Source of the DNA: Macrothele yani
Lineage: Eukaryota > Arthropoda > Arachnida > Araneae > Macrothelidae
Direction of reading: 5' to 3'
Assembly: GCA_039090855.1 (NCBI GenBank)
Contig: CM077024.1
Span: forward strand, 66,177,594 to 66,241,593
Length of the DNA stretch: 64,000 bases
Below are positions 37,401 to 49,400 of the stretch, one piece after another. Position 1 is the first letter of the stretch, and every line of letters starts with the position of its first letter. The notes below the pieces were generated by a model. That model was not told the origin of the DNA and did not search any database. It saw nothing but the letters and a program-made list of their open reading frames with translations. Made by a program: the position numbers and the translations under genes.

Positions 37401-40400
37401 AGGCCTAACATCGGAAGAAGTGGATATTTCGAAGTTAACAGAAAAGTAACCAAAGCTCTTATGAAAACAGCAACAAAATTAGCTGGGTCTAAGAACAAGT
37501 TGCATGTAAACAAATTATCAGGAAAACCAAAATGTTGATGCAAAAAAGAAGAGAGATGAGGACAACTAAAGAAGATGTGACTTCCAAAGTGGAATATATA
37601 GAGCTATGCAAGACAGCACGAAAAAGTATCACTGAAGACGTAAGGAAATTCAACTGTGAGCTAGTGAGGAAAGCAATTGAAAACAACCAAAGCCTAAAGA
37701 TAGCAAAGGGACATCTCAGTAAGGGAAGAAAACAGATTATGGCTCTGAGAAAAGAAGATGGTTCTATAACAAGAAATAGAGGCAAAATTTTGACAAGAGT
37801 GAAAGATTTCTACTCCAAATTATATGAAAGGGATGATACATGTACTCCAGACATCATGAAAATTACCAGAGTTCTTCCAGTCCTCCCAGCAGAAGTTGCT
37901 CATGCAATCAAGAACATGAAGCGGGGGAAAGCTCCAGGAGAAGATGGAATTACTATAGACATCATACAAGAAGCAAGTGGAGAAATTGAAACAGTACTCG
38001 CCCAAATTTTCACTCGATGCCTTAATGAAGGGAAGATTCCTGAGGATTGGAACAATGCTACAATGATCCTGCTACATAAAAAAGGTGACATTGAGGATCT
38101 CAGGAACTACAGACCTATCAGCCTCCTATCAGTGGTTTATAAAATCTTCACTAAAGTTCTTTCACACCGCTTGAAGGTAACACTGGACATGGCTCAACCG
38201 AGAGAACAAGCTGGATTCAGGAGTGGCTACAGCACAATAGATCATATCCATGTACTGAGAGAACTAATTGAAAGAGCGAGGGAATATGAACTTCCATTGT
38301 GCATGGCTTTTATCGATTATGAAAAAGCCTTTGATTCGGTGAAACCATCAGCAGTTACCACGGCTCTGAAATCCTGCGGTATTGAAGATGCATACATTAA
38401 TATTATTAATAACATCTATGAAAATGCAAGTGCAAAGATTCGGCTGTTTGAAAATACAACACACATAAAAATTGGAAAGGGAGTGAGACAAGGTGACAGC
38501 ATATCTCCCAAGCTCTTTAATGCCACATTGGAAAATGTCTTTCAATCACTGAACTGGGAAAACAAAGGGATAAAGATTAATGGAGATTATCTAACCCACC
38601 TTCGTTTTGCTGATGACGTAGTCATTTTTGCAACTACCCCATCAGAGCTGCAGAGTATGATCCAGGAACTTGCTGACAAGAGTAAAGAAGTGGGATTAAA
38701 AATGAACTTTCAGAAGACAAAAGTGATGTTCAATGCTTTTACAAGAAATGAAGATTTATCGATTGATGGAGAAAAACTGGAGATAACAGATACGTATGTT
38801 TATCTTGGACAGCAGATATCAAGTGAGGGTCACATTGATGAAGAAATTAATCGGCGTACAAAACTTGCCTGGAGAGCTTTTGGAAGAAACAGCATAATTT
38901 TCAAGAGCAATATGCCATTATGTCTTAAAAGAAAAGTGTTTGATCAATGCATCCTTCCAGTGCTTACGTATGGTGCAGAGACGTGGACCTTAACTAAAAG
39001 AGACATACAAAGGCTGCAGACAACTCAAAGCAGCATGGAGAGGTGCATGCTTGGTATAACCAGGAGAGATAAGAAGAGGAACTCGTGGATCCGAAAAATG
39101 ACGAGAGTGGAAGACATCATGATCAGAGTTAAATCCCTGAAATGGCAATGGGCTGGACATACTGCCAGAAGGACAGACCATAGATGGACAGCCGAAATTT
39201 TAGATTGGATTCCAAGGGACAGGAAAAGACCCAGAAAAAGACCACATGGGAGATGGGTGGATGAAATTCGTAAATATGCGGGAGTGACATGGAGGAGACT
39301 GGCACAAGACAGACCGTTGTGGAGGAAACTTGGGGAGACCTTCGTCCAGCAGTGGATTGATAATGGTTGATGATGATGATGATATACAAGTGAATTTAGC
39401 AACCGAAAGAGAAGTAGACGTCCAAGGAAAACAACCCCCACGTGATGACAAATACCATAAGGTGAATAGTGATGCGTTCTCAGAGGAGTTCGTGCAAGAA
39501 AATGAAAGCCTTCCTACATTCAAGAGTCTGATATTAGTATCAGCACTGTTTCCCGACGTCTTAACAAATATTTTGGATTAAAGTCTTATAAACCTGCACA
39601 TAAACCTAGACTAACCTCTGTCATGAAAAAGAAGAAACTGTACTTTGCGAAACGTCATCAATCGTGGACTGTTGAAAATTGGAGCAAAGTTCTTTTTTCC
39701 GATGAATAATCTGTGCGTCAATTTGAATCACGTGAAGCACATGTTCGACGACTAAAAGGCGTAAGGTTTGATGAAAAATGCACCGTGATACATCCGCCTA
39801 GTCAGATGATATAGGGCGCTATGTCAGCATCCAGTACTGCTTCATTGTCTATTTTTGCCAAGAGGCACTAACTACCATGACTGGTCCTTGTGTGGAAATG
39901 TTACATGAGAAGCTGTTAACTCATATGCAAGTGCAGAGATGCACAATCTTTATGCATGATGGTGCTCCATGCCAAGTGGCTTAACACCCGCACATGGGCG
40001 GGTGGGCGGGGGCAGTTAACGAAAGGACGTACTGCAGTTGCCAGTTATGAAAAAATTCAAACACTCACAATAATTAACCCAAAGATTCATATTTTGCTTT
40101 AAGATATATTTAGCTTTGCCTAAATAAATGCCTAGTTTCACTTTTAAAACACTGAATGTCCTACAGATTGAAAGTGTTCGGCTCTTTGACTTCGGGTTGT
40201 AATACGATTGCTCTGCAATGGGTTGTAAATAATACGATTGCTCTCCAATCTCTCTCTGCGCTGCTGAGGAAAAGCGCGAGGTCACAGTGGGATTCTCCAT
40301 GAAGGATGTGGGAAAACAGTCGTTTACCTAGGATTACGTGCACGACAGGCGTCAGCATTTATTCACAGCAGCCGCAGATCCGCTATGAGTAACAGGATGG

Positions 40401-43400
40401 ATTTTTTCAGGTGATTTATTTTAGTTTTGGACAAAGAATAACACGTATCGTCAAACAAACAATTACTTAAAAATTTAAAACTACAGGGCTCTAGGTCCAT
40501 TACTTTTGCAGACACTCTCACACTCCCTGACTTCTTATGACTTCTTAACCTCCCCCCCATTTATAAATCTTGCGGAGGAGGGGGGAGGGCGCACGTTGTG
40601 CTAGTTACGCCACTGTCCATGCCACAGATCAAACACTGTAAAGAACAACCTGCACAGGAAAAACAACTATGCTTGACTGGCTCGGTAATAGACCCGACCT
40701 TAACCCCATCGGAAATAAATTTGTGGACCATTTTAAAAGACAAGGCAAGGTAGCAGAAAAACAGCCATCAAATTATCGAGCTTTGGTCGACGCAGTAAAG
40801 TACGTGTTGGCGCAAAGGCATTTCAAGTGACTACTGCAAATCCCTCATTGAGAATATGCCACATCGTATTCTATCCGTTATATATATAAAAAAAAAAGTT
40901 TGCCACACAAAAATCACTGATTTCGGACTTTGTGTTCTAAAGAATGTAAGTTATTCATCTGTAATTTTTTCAATTTTTTCATATCTGATTAGTAATTAGT
41001 TTCTTTGAAAATCTTAATTTTCAATTAATTGACAGGTGGTTTTTAACTTCTTAAAATGACTAATTTCAAACGGGCCGGTAGAAGCGGAAAAATAATTTCA
41101 GCGGGTAGACCAATTGGTTGGAGGACTGAAAGTGTAACGTTCGAAATCGTATGCAGTTCTTTCCATCCCTTGGAAAGAATTTCGTTAAACTGACATTTCC
41201 ACTCGGAAACACCGTTCTTACAGGAGAAAGGTCTGAAATACAACTAGTCATGTATTCCAGTATACGATTTGCTGGTAACTAAAAGGTGGAAATGCGACGA
41301 ATTGACGCATGACCGCTTCTAGTAGAAGTTATCAAGTTGGGATATATTCTGAAAGTTGTTGAAGTGTTTAAAAAGTTATTGAACTGAAATTCTGAAATAT
41401 GATTTGCGACTATAAAAGGTTTTGTGTTAACCATGCCCAGCTGGACATAATTTGCAAATACCAAATCTCTCATTCGAGAGATGAAGAAATAGCTGTGGAT
41501 TTGCAAACTAGTGTAAACAACAACAATGTGTGAGACTGCCCATGCACTGTGAGACTGCCCAAGCGTGAGACAACAATAAGTGAGACTGTCCATGCGCTGT
41601 GCATAGATGCAGAAACAAAATTAGTTCTATGCTAATACTGCCTTGAATGCAACACTGTACCAATTTGACTCGACAAAACAATGTAACCATAGATTTCAAC
41701 AATGCTTCAGTGCAGAAAGGTTTTTCTACTAAATACTGCATCTTACAGCTAGAGCAAATTGAGTGACTAAGGATGCTCTGTCGCTTTCCATTCTTGAACC
41801 TTTTGTCGCATCAATTAATAAGAATTCCCATGTAGTTCTGGAATTTCTGTGAAGACCTATTGCCTATATATGTATATTGAATGCAAATCTTCGAGGTTTT
41901 CGTGCCGGAAGTCCAGAACGGCAAGGTTTTGCGAAAAACTTTGCCGTTGGAAACCTTGCCATTTGGATTTTGTTTTGTGCATATTTTCGAAAACTTGAAG
42001 ACTGCGTATAATTTAATGTGAATAAAGTACCAAAATGCGCTTGGGTCCACATCACTTACCGCAAGAGAACTACTTTTGCATTGACATGAATATATTTAGA
42101 TTCCAGTGATGTATTCCATTTGCCCACTTCAGTTACTTCTGTATCATTCTACTCTGGGGAAGTTTATCACTGAAAATGTTGGATCAGATTGTAGGTGGTA
42201 GTTTCCAGAACATTAAGTATCTAATGGGAACGAATTGTTATCAATTTTTGCTGAAGTTGCTTGGTTAGGGAGTGTCATCTTGGATGTAATTTCCTTAATG
42301 TTCTGGGCCCCATACATTTAAAATAGATCTGTTCAGCATATTACCATCTAAGCTAGGTAATCGTAATAATTGTTGATCTGTTTGACTCAGACTCGCGCAT
42401 GGGTGCTTAGCTGTGTTATGATACATCACTACAAGAACGAGCTACATTCGATATTTATTCAAAAAGGGATTTGAAGCAAAAAATTAAATTCATCTAGACT
42501 TGAAAACTTAAATTTTCAATCCCTCTGATATCTCAGGCTTGTCTGCACCTTGCACAGAGACGTACAGTATTCCCCTCCCCTACCTTGTTTCTAGGAAACT
42601 CCGACATTTTTTCACTTCTAGAAATATCTCAAATTATCCCAACCTCCTCCCCCTGCCCTTCAAGAAAATTTAATTTTTATAATGAAAAAGTTGAACATTT
42701 TACTTCCTTGCAGATATGTGAATAACACAAAATTTCACCATATTTCATTCATCCTGTCAAGTTCTTGCTTTACTTGAGAAATTTGAGACACGGGATAGTT
42801 TTCTCGAATGGTTACTTTTCTTTAGTTTCTTTTGTAGTATTTACCAAACTGTATAATATTAAAGTGAACTATGAAATCTAAATCATCGTACCTATATTTT
42901 GGTGTTCGTTACATCTTCGCTGCGTTTAAGTTTCTTATAATGCAAATTGTAATCACAATCTTTTAATAGGTGAAGTACATCAAGGACAATTACTCCCCAG
43001 AAAAACTGTTAAAGAATTACGTGGACGATGCCAAAGTAAAAGCTAATTGGATTTGGGAGGAACTAAGCAAAGAAGAGCCTTTGGAAACTGCTGAAGCAGA
43101 GAAGGTTAGAATTATTTCTCAACTAAAATTTGGTTTGGCTAAAGTGAATGCAAACTGGATCTTGATACTGTTTTTATATATATAATGTGTGTATATGTGG
43201 CGAGTTTTCTGGAAGGTACTTTGTTTCGTTAAGAGTTAACACTTGAGTTTTAAACAATTTAAAACCAAACGGTAATTTTTGTTCTCAACTTGGCATCATT
43301 ACAGCTGAGTGATACTGCCCATGCACTGTGCATAGATACAGAAAAAAAAGTTATATGCTAATACTGCCTTGAATGCAACACTTGGAAAATTCTGTGAGTG

Positions 43401-46400
43401 CCAGAAATGTAGGCAACTTAATCTGATTAGGAGATAATCAAAACATGAATTTACTTCATGGGTAATCACAATGTGCAAGTTCAAGTTATGTTTGTAAAAC
43501 ACATTTCATAATTGATCTTGATAATCTTGCCGATACTGCAAACACAACGACTGTCAGAATAGCCAGAAAGTTATGAACAACTGAATCGTTGATACTGTTT
43601 TTAATCTAGCTGAAATGAATTTTAATTCTGCAGTTCAGATATCTTGCTTACCAAATTTTCTGAAGGTAATTACTTAAGTATGGAAGTCAACACTGCACAA
43701 AGACTGTTGCAAAGGTACTTAAATACGAAATTTCCATTTGAAATTCTGTCAACGTTTTTTTAACAGTTAATGGCAGGTGCTGAAGAACATCTAGATCTTT
43801 AAAGAACTAGTTGGATATCATACCTGAAACCCCGTCTTTTAAATTAACTTGAAGTAATAGCTAGATTCACCAAGTTACCGTGATAACACCTTTTTTTATG
43901 CTTCTGGATCAAATCGTTTTATCTGTTCTCAAAGATTGTTGTACGACTGTAAGGACTAACGAAACATTGATCATTGATTGAAGATATATTACTATGAATC
44001 TCTTGATTATAACGAAAAATGCTGTTAAGCTGGAATATTTTAGTTTGAAAATTGGGTAATAAAGACAGTCCGAAAAGCGCAGACTTGTGTAGCAAATACA
44101 ACCACGAAGTTTCCCGCTTGTAGGAATGCAGGAATGTCTGTCAAACTAAATTGAGGACATTATGCAGCAAGCCAGAGCAGCTAAAATCAGCCTCCTAAAC
44201 ATTGTCAAGTGTTTTTGGTGTCTGACAAGAGGAAAAACATTTCTTTAGGAGTCTGTGTGTGGGAGTGATTGAAGAGGGTAAGAAACAAAGGTAAGAAATC
44301 AGTGTTTTAGATCGACGTCAAAAAGAGCATACCTGCTACCCTTACCTTAAAAATGCAGCTTGGCAAGTGAACCTGTAATTTTGTGATGGGACAAAAGAGG
44401 GGACTCCACTGGTAGCTCAGAATTTCATGCTCACTGCTCTGCTGAGCTTTCACAAATCTAAATAGCTGCGAAAATGAACGTGGTTCTGGTAATGAGGTAG
44501 CAAATGATAAATATTAATCACTCGCATAAAAATCGGCTTCATCCCCGAAACTAGTGAAAATGCCTGCTGAAAGTTGAATGAGTAACTGAAGAAAGCTCGA
44601 GTTCCTGAAGCATTAATGCTGAGGGCACTTGATAGCATCGGCCGAAGGAAGACCCAATCTATCTGAAGTCGCAACGAAAGCTGGCCATGGCAGGTAGCAT
44701 GCGAAGCTAAATTCTTGTGGATGGGAAACTGTTACCTCCACGCTAATTTAAAAAATGTTTCTTACGAGTTCTAATTATCTGTATTTTATATCTAACCGCA
44801 GCCTTGAAAATGCTTTCCAGTGGAGAGCAAAAGGTTGGCGATTTGTATATGCACAGCATTAAATAAACATATTTATACAGATTTAATATATTACAGCATT
44901 AAATAAACATATTTATACCGATTTATATATTACAGCATTAAATAAACATTTATATTATGCTATAAGCGATTTGTACTTATATGCCTGAATTTCTGCAACT
45001 CTCTGTACTGAACTGAAGGAAATTGTGCTGATTTATAATTATTTTTATGCACCTGGTTAAACCTTCACATATGATCGGACAGTGGTTGCTTTGGCTTTTT
45101 GAAGTTTTCTCCTGCTCTTCGCCAAATTCAATGTTTTTTTCGTCAAATGTAATCTGAAGTCGCCAATTTTTTCCCCCTCTACTGGAATTATAAAAAAACA
45201 AACTTAAAGTGTTATACATATTACATCACCGATTGCGTCACTCTTTTCACGTAATCACTTTCCATCTCACGCGCAATGTAAACTATGAATGTTAGCTCAA
45301 AGTATACCAGATTAAAATGCATTTATAGAATAGTAAAATCCATTTAGTGGTGTAAGACACAGCTTCGCCAAGCTTTCGCTCTCCACTGGGAGGCTTTTTC
45401 AGGCAATAGGTAGTCATTTTATTTCTACCTATTGCCTTGAAAATGCCTCCCAGTGGAGTGCGAAAGCTTGGTAAATCTATATATATGTCTTACACCAGTA
45501 AATAAACGGATTTTACTACGCTAGAAGCGCTTGTTGATTGTAAACAATGGAAAACAGTAATTAACATTAAAATTTCAGTTTTCAAATACCAAATCGAATA
45601 AAAATTAGTAGCTGTTTTTGCTCGGATTTCATTAAAAAAAGGTAATCGCAAATATTTTCGCCAAAACTTTGTATCAGTCGCCAAAACAATTTTTTTCGCT
45701 AACTGATAAGAATGCGATCGGCAGCGCGACCCCCTGTAATTAGAAATCTGATCTTATATAAGTATCTGAATAACCAGTGTCCTATGATAAAGCTTGCAAC
45801 AATTGATTATCGAACTCGTACAGTAGACTCATTCCTGGCGTAAACAGGGCTACAAGGTTGAGCGCAGTTAATTTAAACTCTGGTGGTTAATTCAGTTAAG
45901 ATTAACCGTAGTTTAAGAAACTTAAGCACACACCAACCCCATGGAAGCCAATAGAACTTTGATTCTGAGAATTCTAAAAACACAAACTCCCTGCAAAGCT
46001 GGTGGAGAGTAAATTGAGTAATCAAGTGATCGGTTACCGTCATGCAGATGCATGGGCGGTATAAATATTACTCTTTAAAAAAAAAGAAAAAAAAAAAGGC
46101 TGCGCTTATGATAAAAACTCCTCGATCCCCACACTGAGTAACAGTGTGCGGTTTGAACTTCATGCATATAACATCAGGAAGGCCTCAACGTTTCCATTAC
46201 CTTCCTTGAAACGTCTATTCGCGCTCTGTTTCGCAGTTTCGAGGATTCCTATGTTCAAGGTAATCGCTGAATCGACAGTGAATTCCTTGAGTTCCCTGTT
46301 TTCTCTGAGCAAATATCTTTATTCCACCTGAAAAAATCTTCGGATCAAATGTAATAGACGCATGTCTTCCCTTCCCTAATTCATTGGGGAACAGAAGCTG

Positions 46401-49400
46401 TCATCCCCACGACCGGAACCGACCTTTTTTGGTATATCAACATGTTTTACAGCACTCTTTGACCTCTTATGGCCCTTGCGCTTGGATATCTTTTAAACGA
46501 ACTTTCGGTAAACTGCTGCTCACAAACAACTGCGTTTTGTTAGTCATTCCCCTGGTATGACCAGCAAAAAATGCTGTTGAAGGCGGTTGTTGAAGAGACA
46601 GTGGACATAGTATTACCATATGTATGCAACGGAGCAAAGGAATGAGAAACTCTTTGACCTTACTTTCGTTCACGAGAGATTTGCTGATCAATTAGAATAA
46701 AAACGGAATTTTCAGACTGACGTGACGTGGTGAGATTCTTCCATTATAGTGGTCCTTTGAAGCCCGTAGATGTTAAAAGCTGCACCTGTGGGACGTAGTG
46801 CTGTATGAAAACAGTGCGCAACTGATTGCGGGAGAATACTGCTCTTAGTTCTCATAAAAATAAATATGAAGGAAATGCCTAGTTTTTCGCAGATGAAGTT
46901 ATCAAGTGAAGATTGCACAGACCGGAGTTGTGAAGGTGTACCGAAAGGGCGCCATACTGGTGCACGATGATGAGGTAAATTCTTTAGTCCTACGCGAGGA
47001 AGGCAATTGTACTGATGCTCATAAGGACAGTATACAACAGAGTGAAGCAACCTCCTGTATCTGTCCAGTGTGTAGGAAAGCTTACACTGGATGTAGTCTG
47101 TTTCAGTGTCCTATCTACTGTGAAGCGTCGGTGTACCAGAGTGTAGAGCAAGTTTTTGTATAGATTACAAAAAAAACGATTAAGTAGCTTCAAGATCAAG
47201 AAACAGGTGAAGTCGAAGTTCTGTTGCCGTTCCCACTTCTCGTGGTGCTGTTGAATAAAAAATGAGTTCATGTTCAGTTGATATCGAGACCTGTTGTCAA
47301 GAAAGTTATCCAATTCACGCGAGGCCAGTAGATTGTGAGAAAGGCTCTAAGCACACATACTAAAGTGAACAAGTTAGTAAAATCATGCAATGCATTGATT
47401 ATAATACGCTTTCCAACATTACAGAAATCATTACTCAAGTTATCACTCAAGTTATGAGAATAATGGCTGTGGAATAAATCTCGGTCCTGTGCCCTGACCT
47501 TTGATCCCATTTCGATGATATTCTACAGAACCGGCTTGGTATACCTCCGAAATAACATGCTAAAGTTTTGTCGCAATCGAAGCATTTTTACGTAAGTTAT
47601 GATGCATAAGGGCTATGGAATAGATCCCGCTCCTGTGTCCTAACCTTTAACTCCATTTCGCCCATTTTCAATAAGGTTTGTCGCCAGGTGGTCCCCTACC
47701 ACATACTAAAATTTCATCGAAATCGATCCTTTTTTACGTTAGTTATGGCGCATAAGAGCAGTGGAATGGATCCCTCTCCTATGTACTGACCTTTGACCCC
47801 ATTTCGCTCACTTTAAATAGGGTTCGTTTCCAAGTGATCCCCTACCAAATACTAAAATTTCATCGAAATCGAACGGTTGTTACGCGAGTTATCGTGCTGA
47901 CGGACATACGCACACAACGCGTGACGTAATGAGGCAGATGGGAATCGCGACAATCTGCCTGCCGCAAAAGTGTGACGTCTTAAATCTTTAACAGGATCCA
48001 CACACAACGCGTGACGTAATGAGACAGATGGCGTGACCGCGCGCCAACATTCTCAAACGCAAGTTGTGACGTCATAAGATTTCTAAGCATTGGTAACATT
48101 AATGGAACAACGCCATCACTAAAAACGTTATAATTCGGGGTGGTTATTTAACCCACTAAATGAATTCTTCTAAAGTCGAGATCAAGCTAAATCGATTTCT
48201 AGTACCAGAAAACGGTAGGTTAACGACTTTCATCAAAATTCTTAGAACCGTTTTCAAAATAAAATGTACATACATACAAGAATTGCTACTTTAAGGTGGA
48301 CGTCAAGTAACTTTGCTTCCTATACTTCCAATGGAAAAACTTTTGTACACATTTTCTTCACAGTTAATGCGTTCCCAAGGATGAAAATTTGAACATCGAT
48401 TAAAATAGCTTCATTTCATAACTTGGAATACTTAATACTTTCTAAACCATAACCGTAATTATGCAATCCAACATTTTTTTGTCCACTGACGTCATGAAAG
48501 TACAGGTCGCGTCATGTTTTCTCTGGTTTCAACACCACCAAAGGAAAAGTTATTGATTTTTAATTTAATTATGGTTATGTTTTAGAAAATAAGTTTTCCA
48601 AGTTATAATATGAAGTTATTTTAATCGATGTTCAAATTTTCATCCTTGGGAACACATTAATTGTGAAGGAAATGTGTACAAAAGTTTTTCCATTGGAAGT
48701 ATAGGAAGCAAAATTACTTGACGTCCATCTTAATAATATGGGATAAGAGCGATGGAATGGATCGCAATCCTATGTCCTGACCCTTGACCACATTTCGTCC
48801 ATTTTCAATAGGGTTTGTCCCCAGGTGGTGTCCCCTACTACATACTGAAATTTCATCGAAATCGAACCATTTTTACGCACGTTATGACGCATAAGTGGAT
48901 TGCATCGCGATCTTATGTCCTGACCTTTGACCCCACTTCACCCATTTTGAATAGGGTTCGTTCCCAGGCGGTCTCCTACCACATAGTAAACTTTCATTGA
49001 AATCGAACCATATTTACGCAAGTTATGACGCATAAAGGTTATGGAATGATCCCGCTCCTACGTGACCTTTGACCCCATTTGTCCCATTTTCAATAGGGTT
49101 CGCCCCCTAGGTGGTCCCGTACCACATAGTAAACTTTCATTGAAATCGAACCATGTTTACGCAAGTTATGACGCATAAGGGCAATGGAATGATTCCGCTC
49201 CTACGTCGTGACCTTTGACCCTATTTGCTCCATTTTCCATAGGGTTCGTCCCCTGGTGGTCCCCTACCACATACTAAAATTTCATCGAAATCGACCCATT
49301 TTTACGCCAGTTATCGTGCGGACAAACAGACGGACGGACAAAGCTGGAGCATATACGCTTCTTCAACCTACGGTTGGAAAGCGTAAAAAATGACATTTCG

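Larger units (their letters stand above)
36055..40870 (+). pseudogene. Tc1-like transposase, split by two insertions
   Basis: The transposase is in three parts. Part 1 (before 36206) holds the HTH. Part 2 (39392-39973) holds the NRKRSRRPRKTTP linker, the second HTH (VSRRLNKYFGLKSYKP-like), WTVENWSKVLFSDE with the first Asp, and CTIFMHDGAPC with the second Asp. Part 3 (40616-40870) holds LGNRPDLNPIGNKF, where the usual catalytic Glu of NPIEN is Gly, then the C-terminal KQPSNYRALVDAVKYV. Stops and frameshifts occur in every part. Judged from the family, about 340 residues would have been present before decay. Confidence 0.75.
36040..40890 (+). mobile_element. Tc1-like element interrupted by an RTE LINE and a hAT miniature element
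   Basis: The Tc1 transposase trace is continuous once two insertions are skipped. The HTH part lies at 36055-36205 (YSERDISRKVNVSKTAINKV across a frame change). The linker NRKRSRRPRKTTP begins at 39400 immediately after the RTE. The first catalytic box is at about 39695 (KVLFSDE), the second at 39955 (FMHDGAPC), and the last part at 40670-40900 after the hAT insert. Terminal inverted repeats were not found, so the outer limits are approximate. Confidence 0.75.

Noticed and set aside
46906..47163. Possible small zinc-finger protein (CICPVC pattern)
   Set aside because: One CxxC pair in an 85-codon frame with no further spaced Cys/His, and a longer open frame on the opposite strand; no family resemblance.
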